DNA from: Delphinapterus leucas
Taxonomy: Eukaryota > Chordata > Mammalia > Artiodactyla > Monodontidae
DNA: 64,000 bases
Direction of reading: 5' to 3'
NCBI RefSeq assembly: GCF_002288925.2
Contig: NW_022098024.1
Location: 3,340,962 to 3,404,961, forward strand
This document shows, in pieces, positions 1-10,190 of the stretch; within the stretch, counting starts at the first letter, position 1, and each line of letters starts with the position of its first letter. Below the pieces are notes generated by a model. It saw only the letters and a program-made list of their open reading frames with translations, was not told the DNA's origin and searched no databases. A program made the position numbers and the translations under genes.

Positions 1-1018
1 CGATCACTCAAGAGCTCTGATAGAGATGTACACAGGATTAATGTTGCTTTCATGCCTACTAATGCAGTATTCACTCTGCAGACCATGGATCAAGGAGTAA
101 TTTTGACTTTCAAGTTTTATTATTTAAGAAATACATTTTTCAAGGCTATAGCTTCCATAGATAGACCTGGGCAAAGTAAATTGAAAACCTTCTGGAAAGG
201 AGTCACGATTCTAGTTGCCATTAAGTACATCTATGATTCATGAGAAGAAATCACAATATACATATTAACAGGAGATGAGAAGAACCAACCTTCCTGGATG
301 ACTTTGAGGGGTTCAAGAATTCAATGGAGTAAGTAACTGCAGATGTGGTAGAAACAGCATGAGAACTAGAATTAGAAGTGCAGCCTGAAGATGTGACTGA
401 ATTGCCGCAATCTCATGATAAAACTGTAATGAATGAGGAGTTGCTTCTAATGGATGAGTAAAGAAAGTGGTTTCTGGAGATGGAATCTACTTCTGGTGAA
501 GATACTGTCAAGATTGTTGAAATGACAACAAAAGATTTAGGATATTACATAAACTTTGTTGATAAAGCAGAAGCAGGTTTTGAAAGAAGTTCTACCGTGG
601 GTAAAATGCTGTCAAATAGCATTGCATGCTGTAGAGAAATTGTTTGTGAAAGGAAGAGTCAATTGAGGCAGCAAACTTCATTGTTGTCTGATTTAAGAAA
701 TTGACACAGGCATCCTAACCGTCAGCAACCACCACCCTGATCAGTCAGCAGCCGTCAACACTGAGCAAGAACCAGCACAAAGACTATGACCTGCTGAAGG
801 CTTAGATAATGGTTAGCACTTTTTAGCACTAAAGAATTTTTAAACTAAGATATGCACATTATTTTTTTGACATAATGCTATTGCACATTTAATAGACTAC
901 AGTATGGCTAAACAACTTTTATATGCACTGGGAAACAAAAATTTGACTTTATTTCCATATGTGCTTTATTGGTGGAAGTGTAAAATCAAACCTGTAATAT
1001 CCCTGAGCTATGCCTATA
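1..1018 (+). mobile_element. Tigger1 DNA transposon, 3' part (window starts inside it)
   Basis: This is the 3' end of a pogo/Tc1-type Tigger1 element. Translated pieces at 52-243 and 480-704 read as the C-terminal part of a Tigger transposase (for example [27 protein letters not shown]), the family from which the human TIGD genes derive. The two pieces are separated by in-frame stops (for example after residue YDS at 241-243), so the copy is dead. After the reading frame, 790-1018 shows the typical noncoding tail, including a run near 832-910 with TTGCACATTTAATAGACTAC, and a terminus ending in GCCTATA at 1018. Tigger elements duplicate a TA target. The 5' half lies outside the window. Such copies are old eutherian insertions; no gene function is implied. 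Confidence 0.9.
52..704 (+). pseudogene. Tigger1 transposase, C-terminal remnant
   Basis: Two readable segments (63 and 74 codons) of a DDE transposase C-terminus lie inside the Tigger1 copy. The first includes the stretch from [12 protein letters not shown] to [12 protein letters not shown]; the second runs from MESTSGED to LLSDLRN. The DNA between 244 and 479 still resembles transposase but contains stops and frame changes. A full Tigger1 transposase is several times longer, and its N-terminal DNA-binding part and most of its catalytic core are not in the window. It cannot encode an active enzyme. It is not a TIGD host gene, because the frame is broken and the transposon tail follows directly. 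Confidence 0.85.
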
Positions 1019-1019
1019 C

Positions 1020-1245
1020 ATACAGGAAACCCATTGATCTTTATATATTAACCTTGTATCCTTCAACCTCACTGTAATTGCTTATTAGTTACAGGAGTTT
1101 TCTGTCAATTCTTTCAGATTTTCTACATAGTCGATTGTATCATATCATCTATGAGCAAAGACAGTTTTACTTTTTCCAACTGTGTATACCTTTTGCTTCA
1201 TTTCTTGTTCCATTGCGTTAGCTAGGACAATTGTTTCTTTTAAAA
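1020..1245 (-). mobile_element. Old LINE-1 (L1M-type) ORF2 fragment
   Basis: Read on the minus strand, this is a diverged piece of L1 ORF2 around the reverse transcriptase catalytic region. On the plus strand it shows the familiar antisense order: TGTATCCTTCAACCTCACTG, TTTTCTACATAG, then GCAAAGACAGTTTTACTT and GCGTTAGCTAGGACA. It begins directly at the Tigger1 terminus, so Tigger1 may have inserted into this L1, but the other side of that junction is outside the window. It has many substitutions and no open frame. Confidence 0.7.
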
Positions 1246-1371
1246 AAATATATCCTGAAGTATTACTCAGTGATATTATGATACTGAAATGTAGGAAAAA
1301 GAAGAGAGCTTTAAACAAGACTTGTTCAGTTTCAGAATGTAATTTCACTCATCTAATGTACTTTGATATTA

Positions 1372-1440
1372 TAAGCAAGGAAACTTAAGTTTAGGTGACT
1401 TGACCAAGATCACACTAGCTTAGTACTGAAAGGGATACTA
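1372..1440 (+). repeat. MIR SINE fragment
   Basis: A short core-SINE piece recognisable from the order GTGACTTGACCAAGATCACAC then AGCTTAGTACTG, which matches the well-known MIR core. Strongly diverged; no ends visible. Confidence 0.6.
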
Positions 1441-1454
1441 ACCTTTCTCTATCT

Positions 1455-1680
1455 CAGTGATTTTCAACGGTAAGTGATTTTGTGCCCCGGGGATGTTTGG
1501 CAATCTATGGAGCCATTTTTGATGGTCACCACTTGGGAAAAGGGGTTGCCACTGACATCTAGTGGGCAGAGATCAAGTATGCTGCTAAATATCCTACAGT
1601 ATATAGGACATCCTCCCCCAGAAAAGATTCATTGTGCAAAATGTCAGTAAGTCCACAGTTCAGAGGTTGAGAAACTCTAG
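1455..1680 (+). mobile_element. MER5A, non-autonomous hAT-Charlie transposon
   Basis: Starts with CAGTGATTTTCAAC and runs through GGGGATGTTTGGCAATCTAT and GACATCTAGTGGGCAGAG to GTTGAGAAACTC, the imperfect inverted terminal repeats and interior of MER5A. It has no coding capacity. Two further copies are at 30825 and 49201. I could not find a convincing 8-bp target duplication at this one. Confidence 0.85.
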
Positions 1681-1828
1681 GTGCTAGCTGTATTATTTAA
1701 GCTAATACAAAGTGCTAAAGCAAATTTTAGTTGCTTACATAATGGAAATCTATCCTTGCTCAGTTGAGTCCAGTGCAACTGTTCCTGATTGGGAGACTCT
1801 TCTTAAATCTATTATTCAGGTTGCCAGA

Positions 1829-2342
1829 TGTTATCTATTGCTACATAACAGGTTACTCTTATGTTTAAGTTACTCATAAACTAAAGTGGCTTCAACAACA
1901 ACAACAACCCATGTATTGTATCTTATAATTTCTGTGGGCCAGAAATTTGGGAGCAGCTTGTCTGGGCAGTTCTGGCTCAGAGTTTCTCATGAAGACTCAG
2001 ATATATGCCGAAGTTGCAGTCATCTGGAGGTTTGATTGAGGATGAAAACCGGCAGTAGCTTCCAAGGGACTCATTGACATAACTGGCAAATCTATGCTGA
2101 CTATTGGCAGGTACCTTAATTTCTCTCCACATGGGCTTCTCCATGGGGTTGCTTGGGTATCCCCATGGCAGAAGAAGTAAGTTAAGTGGAAGCTGCAATG
2201 CTTTTTAAAACCACACATCACTTCTGCAGTCACCTATGTGTCACGCAGATCAGCCCTGATTCAGTGTGGGAAAGGACTGCAGAGAAGCTTGATTACCAGG
2301 ATGTGAAAATTATTGGGGGTCATCTTCAAGCTGGTTGTTACA
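1829..2342 (+). mobile_element. MLT1-type LTR (ERVL-MaLR)
   Basis: The stretch begins TGTTATCTATTGCTACATAA and ends GGCTGGTTGTTACA-like with a terminal CA. The order in between (CTGTGGGCCAGAAATTTGGG, CTGGCTCAGAGTTTCTCATG, CCACATGGGCTTCTCC, then a GGGGGTCATCTTCAAG end) is the familiar MLT1 long terminal repeat. No internal retroviral coding sequence follows, so it is a solo or decayed LTR. The short open frames on the minus strand at 1977-2233 are chance frames in the LTR. Confidence 0.75.
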
Positions 2343-4733
2343 CCTTGTTACTTCCATTATATGTCTCCACTATATTTTGTAGCAGGCTTTAAGGATCACC
2401 ACTGAAGTCACATCTATCCCAGACAACACGAATAGGAAAAGAGCAGAGAAAATTACATGTAAGAGATTTTGGGGCCACAGCTGGCAGCTGTGCACATTCT
2501 CTCTTGCTAAATGAGAACCATAGAGGTGGTTGGAAAATGTAATTGACATCTGTGCTCAGAAAGAAAAGTAAACAGGTATGGCAAAACATTGACCAAACTA
2601 TGTCATACTTCCAGGAAGTTACTTAAACAAAATATTTCAGGCAATGTTATGTAAAAATGCCATTCCCTTTAGAAATCAAAAAGATATGAAGCTATAATTG
2701 GAAGAACAAACATAATTAATAATCAGATTGAGAGTAGCTATCCAATAGGAGTACATTATACAGTTTGGTATCACGTAATTATTTTTATTCTAATATAGTA
2801 AAAAAAATATTCTTCACTTTTTCTAATCATTAAATTAGAAGGATAACTAACATGGGTTAAGTATCTTGTTTGTACCATATAATGTATAACACATTTAACA
2901 GACCTGAGAAATAACTATTATAATCCTTATACTACATATCAGGAAGTAGACCAAAGTTTTTTCAACATATTCAAAGTGATAGCGCTAGTAAGTAAAATAT
3001 ACAAAATGCAAATGTGTGTTGGTCTCACCCTCATACCCATGAATTTTTATGATACACTAAATAAGGTATTCTCATTTTACCGTCAAATAGATATTAGTTC
3101 ACTCTTAGTTCCTTAAAAATATTTGTGAGGTTTTAAAATTTTTCATTTATTTATCTTTAGTATTCTCTTTACAAATAAGCACCTACATATTTATATTGTA
3201 GATACGTCTAAAATTGCAGACTTTAATCTTGGACAGAAGGATATAATGCAAAGTAAAAAAAAAAAAAATTCAGGCCTCGAAACAGCATTGTGTTAGGGTG
3301 CTTTTATCATATTCAGGAGCATTTTTGGAGAGTGATATCATGCATGCAAGTGAAGTAGTGCATAAACAAAGGAATTTAGCGATAGAATATTTAAATTATA
3401 ACAGCCGGAAGCTGAAAATACGTCTTTAAAGGGCAGATTGTGGAGAAATCTACTGGAAGCCAAAATACTGTCTTAAAAAGAAGTCTTTTAGACACACTGC
3501 ATACCTCTGCTTATTTCCCGTACATTTTGTATGACAAACTACTCAGTGTCATTCAGCTCTTGGAAAGGTATTTTATGATCAAATGATGATTACTTTAGGT
3601 TGATGAGATTTGAAAGGTATGTAAATGTGCTCTTTGAGGGAACAGCCATTTACCTATGAAAAGCAACATTACTAGAAGACTGATACATTTAGAAGTAAAT
3701 GGCAAACCAAGTGAGCCTCACAGTATTTGCCTGGTTCTTAATCAGCAACATATCCAGAAACATCCAGTGCCAGGATTAGAAAATGGTAGTGTAGTTAAGC
3801 ACTGGAAGAGTCTATAATTTTCCAATCTTAGCGTAGAGTAGAGCTAAACTGGGACTAAAAAATACACACTAAGACACACAGGGACAATTGTCTCAGAGCA
3901 TTCTTTTAGACTAGACTTCTGATCTTATTTTTTAATTTCTATTCTGTTAAAAGATGCTTTTTGTTTGTTTTTGCTGTTGCTGGTTTGTTTTGTATATTTG
4001 TTTGTTGTTTTTGACAACTGGACTTATGTAGCTTTGCATGTGTTTTATGTAAGTTTTCTTATTCCAGGGAGTCATCTTCCATGTATTACCCATTAAAATC
4101 ATTAGCTCATGTATTGGGTACAAATTCTCAAATATTTTTGGTCCATAATCAGTTCACGAGAAGGTAGAGGATTTTCTAGGGCCTTTGTCTTTTCCCATTT
4201 GCCTTGTCACTGTAAGAGCCACCTCTCCCAACACCACCACCTCTGATTAATGGTGCTCCTTTGGTTGGAAGGCTAACAGGAAAGATATTTCTCTTTTCCC
4301 ACCACAGATTTTTCTTCCTCACTTATTTAAGTTAAAAGAAATAAAATTAACATATACCAAAAGTAAAATGCTAGATATATTCATAATATTAAATACTATT
4401 CACATAAGACTCAAGAATTCCCTGTAGATTCCTCATTACAGAACCATGACCCATGCTTTTATATCCACAATAAGAAAACTATAAACACGATGGAGAACTT
4501 ACATGGCAACATATTATGTGATGCCTCAAAGCATTAATTTCCTTTTTTGGTCCATTAAAAAAATAACTCCAAATCAAGGTAAGTATAATAGAGTATCTCC
4601 TGATTTGTTTACCTCTCATTTACACCAGGGAAAACACAAAAATCAAACAAATCAAAGCAAAATCAAATACAATGAAAAAGTTTACTTTTGTCAAACTAAA
4701 AGCTGGAAGTCTCTGACATTTTTTATCTTCTTG
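2343..4733. other. Unassigned AT-rich sequence with a weak MIR/L2-like patch
   Basis: I see no gene here. Around 2845-3000 the order AACATGGGTTAAGT, a run of ACTATTATAATCCTTAT, and TAGCGCTAGTAAGTAAAAT faintly resembles an ancient MIR or L2 piece. A T/G-rich low-complexity run lies at 3955-4015 and a short A run at 3257-3269. The small frame at 4503-4739 has no recognisable domain. Confidence 0.4.
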
Positions 4734-5212
4734 TGTTAGGGAACAGCTGACTGAAACCGCCCACCTTGGCCAGGCACATTAATAACCACTTGCATAAGTT
4801 GTCTCTCGATAGGAGTTACTGATAAGGAACACAATGCCAAAAACTAACCAGGAGTATTCAGGAGGGGCCAAAAGGAAGGAGGGATGCCAACCCATAAAAT
4901 GTCCTACCAAACTCCCAGAAACCCTGCTCTGGCATCTATCTTGGCTTAGAGATATTCCCGCCACCAGGAAGGACACTGAGTCAACCTAAATATGGGCACA
5001 AGCAAGATGATTGGCCAGAGACAACACAGAAAGCTAACCCTACCACCATGAAATCTGAGACTGCAAGCCACATGGCAGAGCAGTTCTAGGTTCCCCTACC
5101 CTGCTGCTCTCCATCCAGGCACCCCTTCTTTTGCTTTGTCAGTGTGTGTCTCCTCAATTCATTTCTGAGTGTTAGACAAGAGCCCACTCTGGGGCTCCCC
5201 CTTCTGATAACA
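4734..5212 (+). mobile_element. Solo LTR of an ERV1-like retrovirus
   Basis: The element begins TGTTAGGGAACAGCTGAC and ends TTCTGATAACA, giving the TG...CA ends of a retroviral LTR over 479 bp. It is flanked on both sides by the tetranucleotide CTTG (4730-4733 and 5213-5216), the 4-bp target duplication typical of ERV1/gammaretrovirus-like integrases. Near the 3' end lies the U5-type stretch GCTTTGTCAGTGTGTGTCTC followed by TGAGTGTTAGACAAGAGCCC, which I recognise from related LTRs. No gag, pol or env sequence adjoins, so recombination between two LTRs probably removed the provirus interior. The plus orientation is inferred from the U5-like end. Confidence 0.75.
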
Positions 5213-5309
5213 CTTGTACTGTTACAGAACCACATTCAAGAGAGGTAACCTTCATATACTGTTTCCACCCATTAAAAGCAGATCAGGTCTGATGGGGTAA
5301 GAAAACTTA

Positions 5310-5460
5310 GTTCACTGGAAGAATATTATCTTTAGAGTTAGATATTATGTGAAAACATTGGAGTAATTATTTAACTTCCAAAAGCCTTTGTAACTGCATC
5401 CTTAAAATTAGAATCACTATAATTAGTACCCAGGGTTTCTGTGAGAATGAAATACAGAGC
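5310..5460 (+). repeat. MIR SINE fragment (diverged)
   Basis: The order ACTTCCAAAAGCCTTTGTAA, CCTTAAAATTAGAATC, AGTACCCAGGGTTTCTGTGA and GAATGAAAT matches the right half of MIR at low identity. Confidence 0.5.
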
Positions 5461-6020
5461 ATGTATAAAATCTCCAAGCAGGAAGCTCATTCAGTTAATG
5501 TTATCAGGGCCCAGTTTTCATCACTCAAGGCCATTTGAAGACTTCTGTGTAATCCCAAAAGGGCCAGGTCATCAACAAGTGTAGCCATTTACAGTTTTTT
5601 TTTTCTTTTTTACTGTCTCAATATCTTTACTTATGTGTCAGTTTCTTTGTCTGTTGAAATTCTTACTGGACCTGTAATACAGTTAAGCCAATCTAGTTCT
5701 AACCTCTGCTTTCAAACATTTTTGTGATGGAGGAATACATAATATTTAGTGGCTGTTTGCTTCATTTTGCAAGTTTCTAACTTCAACTGTAAAGAAACTC
5801 CTTGTCAGCTCTAAGATCTTTTTCTGCATAAGAGAAAAAAACAAATTATATATTAATAACATTCAGAGATGGTGTTATTTTGAGACAAAAAAATCACTCC
5901 TCAGAATTACACCTATATGATCACCTAAGCGAAATATATTCTAGAGCCATTGCTGCTTACTTTTTCTTATTTGATTGTGAACTGGGCAACAGTAAAGCAA
6001 ATGGTGCACTATTGTGTTGT
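5461..6020. other. Unassigned sequence
   Basis: No gene, recognised repeat or RNA is visible. The stretch is AT-rich, with a T run near 5597-5611. Confidence 0.5.
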
Positions 6021-6021
6021 C

Positions 6022-6145
6022 AAAAGAGCACAGTCTTTGAAATCAAATTGACCTAGGGTCCATCCTGTCTCCACCATTTAACAATGATATAATTTTGCTC
6101 ATGCCTCCTAGGGGCTCTGAACCTAATTCTCTCCTCATATTATAA
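6022..6145 (+). repeat. MIR SINE fragment
   Basis: Shows the MIR left-to-core order: AGAGCACAGTCTTTGAAATC, TGACCTAGGGTCCATCCTGT, CACCATTTAACAATG, then a pyrimidine-rich stretch ending TCTCCTCATATTATAAG. The tRNA-like head is partly preserved. Confidence 0.6.
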
Positions 6146-6369
6146 GTTGTATAACACCTGCTTGCTGCAATGAAAATGTTCCTATGAAAAAACAGCTTCT
6201 GTTTCACAAGTTCAAGCCTTCCAAACTTCTGGCTCCCAGCCTGGCATGCAGCAAAGTTGAAATTACTGGATAAGATGGATAATAACTTTGTGTATCTTCA
6301 GTGATAATTGTATGTCATTGGTGCTTCTGTAGGTGAGATGCTATAGGAAAAGTCCCTGGTCCATGTTCT

Positions 6370-6750
6370 CTCTTTTTTTTTGGTCTTTTTGTTTACAAGC
6401 TTTAATGTATTTTAAAGACATATAAGTCTTTTACATTTTAAAAAATAACATAAAATTATACATGAGAAAGCAAAATTATCCAAAACCTCACCATAAGAAA
6501 AGAGAAATAATTTACATGTCAGTGTAAAAGCAGAAAATATATGCTTTTATATGTGTATACATGCACACAGATACACACACGTGGCATTGTGAACATGTTT
6601 TACTCTGCTAGATGTTGTAGAAAAAAATACCATGATTCTATGTCAGGAAATAGATAGCCATATTATATTTTTAATGGTTGCATTGTTTTATTTTGTATGA
6701 ATACACTTTAAAATATTTAATCAATTCTCTACTGAAAGATATCCATAAAA
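6370..6750 (-). mobile_element. Old LINE-1 (L1M/L1ME-type) 3' region
   Basis: A diverged antisense L1 3' end. The plus strand carries ATGGTTGCATTGTTTTATTT followed by TTTAATCAATTCTCTACTGA and AAGATATCCA, the standard degraded form of the L1 tail region. A T run near 6373-6381 may be the poly(A) tail. No coding frame survives. Confidence 0.5.
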
Positions 6751-6860
6751 TAAAGTTCAGAGATGTTACTTCTTAGGTCACCCAGCTGATGAGTATTGAA
6801 CCAAAACATCAACCTAGGTCTTTCTGCTTTCAGAGCCTGTGTGCCCTGACTACAGAATAT
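6751..6860 (+). repeat. MIR SINE fragment
   Basis: Core and right part of MIR: TTCTTAGGTCACCCAGCTGA, TGAGTATTGAACCAAAAC, AACCTAGGTCTTTCTGCTTT and CAGAGCCTGTGTGCC. Confidence 0.7.
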
Positions 6861-7004
6861 TAGTTTGCTTTTCTCACATAGCATTTCCAATTATTTGAAT
6901 GCATGTCATTGACCTAGACAAATCATTCTAGGTTCTAAAAGCAAGGTTAATGTTGTGGCTTAAATAGGCCATTCATTTTTGCCTTCTCATTTAAAAGAAG
7001 GTTT

Positions 7005-7008
<4 letters not shown>

Positions 7009-7043
<35 letters not shown>
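7009..7043. repeat. (TA)n microsatellite
   Basis: An uninterrupted alternating TA run of about 34 bases. It generates a repetitive YIYI tail in a chance minus-strand frame. Confidence 0.95.
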
Positions 7044-7045
<2 letters not shown>

Positions 7046-7140
7046 TAGCTCCCTGTGCTTACAATGTGAAGACGCTAAATAAAGACCCCTTGTTTTATAT
7101 AATTTTGAAATTTTGAAAGGAAAATTCCACCTAAAAATGC

Positions 7141-7204
7141 CCTCAGCTGCATTAGTAGAAGCATTAGCCCTCAGCTGCATTAGTAGAAGCATTAGCCCTC
7201 AGCT
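7141..7204. repeat. 28-bp tandem duplication
   Basis: The 28-base unit CCTCAGCTGCATTAGTAG-AAGCATTAGC occurs at 7141-7168 and again, identically, at 7169-7196. A third partial copy (CCTCAGCT) begins at 7197. Perfect identity suggests a recent slippage or short tandem duplication. Confidence 0.95.
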
Positions 7205-7519
7205 TAGTTTGCAAGGAACTAAAATGAGCAGTTAGAATGATAAAACAATACTCACCAGTTGCCTGGCATTGTGCAGACCCAGTCATAAAGTACATGTTAT
7301 GATGTAACACCCACTGGGCCTAATTATTCCCTTTTATGTACAGAAGAGCACAAGCTGTGCAACCTTTGGGAGTATTGACTACTCAGAAAGCCTTCTATTC
7401 CTCTCTCCTCCCAGTCTCTGCCTACAATAGGAATTCTCCCATCAAGCTTCCATTTTGCCAGGAGAGGATAGAATCTTTGGTAATTGATAGTCTCTGTTCT
7501 GGCATGGAGTGGAGCAAAA

Positions 7520-7804
7520 GTCTGCAATTGTCACTCCTCTACTCAGACATGATGAATGGATTCTCACTGCCTAGGAATAAAATCTTTAACATGGCCCAGG
7601 GCCCTCAAAGATATGGCCCAGCTTGCCTTCACAGCCTTGCTCTCATCACTGCTTCTCTCTGACTGTTTTATTCCCTTCTACCAAGCCTGTCTATTCATTG
7701 TTCCCCAGAAGCAAATCCTACCACCTCACCTTTCTTAACAGTACTACATCGTCCAAAAATGCCTTCAGAACTCTTCTGCCTATGTGAATTCCGTTTTAAT
7801 TTTT
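7520..7804 (+). mobile_element. L2 LINE fragment, interrupted by a SINE
   Basis: The order ATTCTCACTGCCTAGGAATA, AATCTTTAACATGGCCCAGG, GCCCTCAAAGATATGGCCCA, then CTTGCCTTCACAGCCTTGCT is the typical 3' part of L2. L2 sequence may resume weakly after the SINE to about 8160 (TTGATATTTATTTATTAGTA). The chance frame at 7336-7662 (108 codons) falls partly here and is not a gene. Confidence 0.65.
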
Positions 7805-8007
7805 TTTTTTTTTTTGCAGTATGCGGGCCTCTCGCTGTTGTGGCCTCTCCCGTTGTGGAGCACAGGCTCCGGATGTGCAGGCTCAGCAGCCATGGCTCAC
7901 GGGCCCAGCCACTCCGCAGCATGTGGGATCTTCCCAGACCGGGGCATGAACCCGTGTCCCCTGCATCGGCAGGCGGACTCTCAACCACTGCGCCACCAGG
8001 GAAGCCC
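7805..8007 (-). mobile_element. Cetacean CHR-type tRNA-derived SINE
   Basis: Minus-strand copy. The plus strand shows the T run (A tail), then GCAGTATGCGGGCCTCTC and finally CACCAGGGAAGCCC, the reverse of the SINE head. The tRNA-related head carries an A-box-like TGGCGCAGTGG and a B-box-like motif. It is flanked by the direct repeat CCGTTTTAATTTTT (7791-7804 and 8006-8019; the last two C's of the head overlap the second copy), the target duplication left by L1-type machinery. It sits inside an L2 fragment. Open frames across it (for example 7695-8057 minus) are not genes. Confidence 0.95.
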
Positions 8008-8160
8008 GTTTTAATTTTTACACAGTCAGTATACCACTGTTCCCTAAATACTCCCAAACTACCTTGAGTTTTGTTGATATTTATTTATTAGTAGCACTTG
8101 TTTTCTCTTAAATGCATCTTTCTATGACCAGTTTTATTTTTTGACCACATGTTATTTTTC

Positions 8161-9396
8161 TCTGCCATTAAAAGAATTGTCTTTTACTCTGTCTCTAGCT
8201 GCTTAAATTCTGACATATCTTCTCTTAGGTGTTCAAATCTAGTGATTGATTAATCTTCTTGGACCTGAGAGCTTAACCCTTTACGTGAAAACCTTCACAT
8301 TACAGTGAATTAGAAAAGAACCTTTTTTCTTACATATCCACAGAGAACCATCTTTAGTTTTATCACTGTTTAAAATCCTTCTGTATGTTAGGGCTGTGTC
8401 AGCCCATCTGAGACAATTGAACACCAGTTAGCACCTGTGAATGCAGGTGGTACCTATAACACTCATTAGTCTCAGATAAAAAGAGGAAGTAGTTTCAAGG
8501 TATATGGTAACAACAGAAGACACTTTCCTCAAAAGAGCTCTTAGGACCTTTTTTACAAAAGAGGACTCAGAGAGAAACTAGGTTGCTTAGTATGGAAATG
8601 AAATGTTGAACTTTTAAACAGTTGTGCTGGTTTAATACCAGGAATATTTTTAAAAGCCTTTAGCTATTTTGCTGTTCTCATATTATAGGCAAATAGTCAT
8701 AGTTTATCTTCTTCTTTGCTGCTTTAGGGTCTTCTAAGCCAGTCTCAGTAGGTAAATATCAATTGTTCAGCCACAGAAGTCCATAAAAACCAGAGTTCCA
8801 GAAAGAGCATTATGTTTTGCATACAGTACTGTGCTTGTAAGTGTTTTATATGCCCTGTGCAACAAAAATGGAAGTGTGAATACCAACAATATGATATTTC
8901 AGTTACTCTCTGGGGCACTTAATAATATTAGCAATATGTTTCAATCAAGCTCACACTGTATTTATTAAGGAATTTTATGTGGTTTTCTTTTTCAACTTGA
9001 AGCTAAACCACTGCTTAAAAAAACTCCAAGTAAATGTGTGGCATCAATCCTTGTATACCAGCCGATGTTTACAACAGCACACCATGGGACATTACTTCCA
9101 GCATGACTTGAAAGCCAAACCATGAATTTAAAGGGCTACATGAGCTCCCATTATCAATTTCCAGCAATTCAGGTAATTCTGTAGGATACAAACAGCAACT
9201 TTACATCATAAGATGGCCCCAAGTCCATTTTTCTTATTAATTGCCACTCAACTACAGTTCTTCAACTAAGCCCTTGAAGGTGAAGAAACAAGTTTTAATC
9301 AATTCAGTCTTAATGACACTCCAGATATTATTCCTCGCCCAAATGGATATACTTTTTACCCATTTGCTAATGGAAGAAATCTGGGAATCAGCACAT
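8161..9396. other. Unassigned AT-rich sequence
   Basis: I see no gene or confidently named repeat. Composition is ordinary mammalian AT-rich DNA with several short stop-limited frames. Confidence 0.5.
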
Positions 9397-9413
9397 CTGT
9401 AGTGTTTATTTTA

Positions 9414-9639
9414 TTTATTTATTTTGTGTGTGTGTGTGTGTGTGTGTGTGGTACGCGGGCCTCTCACTCTTGTGGCCTCCCCCGCTGCGGAGCACAGGCT
9501 CCGGACGCGCAGGCTCAGTGGCCATGGCTCACGGGCCCAGCGGCTCCGCGGCATGTGGGATCTTCCCGGACCGGGGCACGAACCCGTGTCCCCTGCATCG
9601 GCAGGCGGACTCTCAACCACTGCACCACCAGGGAAGCCC
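9414..9639 (-). mobile_element. CHR-type SINE with A tail turned into (CA)n
   Basis: Minus-strand SINE between the direct repeat CTGTAGTGTTTATTTTA (9397-9413 and 9639-9655). Between the repeat and the SINE end the expected T run has become TTTATTTATTTTG followed by about 13 TG units (9425-9450). The body reads GTACGCGGGCCTCTCACTC to CACCACCAGGGAAGCCCT. The frames of 80-101 codons in this copy are products of the repeat. Confidence 0.95.
9425..9450. repeat. (TG)n microsatellite
   Basis: About 13 uninterrupted TG units at the tail of the SINE at 9414-9639. Confidence 0.95.
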
Positions 9640-9699
9640 TGTAGTGTTTATTTTAAATCAAGCATTCTGGACAGTTTTAGATTGATTATTCTATGCGTA

Positions 9700-10190
9700 C
9701 ATTCTTCCTTCTGTATAAGGCTGATGTAATGGACAATGGAGATATTCTATCCAGATCCCCTTGTATGCCTCTTCTCTTTCTGTAAGCTCTTCCTTGAGCT
9801 TGTATTAATGGTCTACACCTGTAACTTTTTTCTTGTGGGTTTCCCCTCAGGCTTCTAGGGCCACTTTGCCCTGCAGGCATAGAGAGTTTAAGTACTTTGG
9901 GTGCAGACCTTAGCCAGTCATACAAAGACTGACAGGTTGGGTGAGAGAGGTAGGTCCCTAGCCTCAGGGCATGGCAACTCTGGAAGCAAATCTTGTGCTC
10001 CAGAATTTTCCAGTGGAATCAGTTGAAAAGGCCTTCCATGGTGCTTTGTGGCAAGTCATAGCCTTATTTGGTTTCCTACCCTTCTTTATCATGCTTCTCC
10101 TTTTACCTGTTTATCTTTGGGGTTCCTCCTAATAAATCCCTTGAATACAAATGCTCACCTTGAGCTTTGGCTCCGGGGAACTTAAAATAG
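9700..10190 (+). mobile_element. Possible old LTR 3' part
   Basis: A GC-richer stretch ends with CCTCCTAATAAATCCCTTGA (AATAAA at 10131-10136), then CACCTTGAGCTTTGGCTCCG and GGGAAC. This polyadenylation-signal plus U5-like arrangement is common in old mammalian LTRs. I could not name the family or find ends, so this is a tentative call. Confidence 0.3.

Noticed and set aside
7336..7662. 108-codon plus frame, possible small gene
   Set aside because: It overlaps an L2 fragment and has an overlapping minus frame of 67 codons, with no domain, no upstream gene signals and no splice context I can support.
7695..8067. Frames of 102-120 codons on both strands
   Set aside because: They follow the CHR-type SINE, and the same translated strings (for example ADAGDTGSCPG and GHEPVSPASAGGLSTTAPPGKP) recur at every SINE copy in the window.
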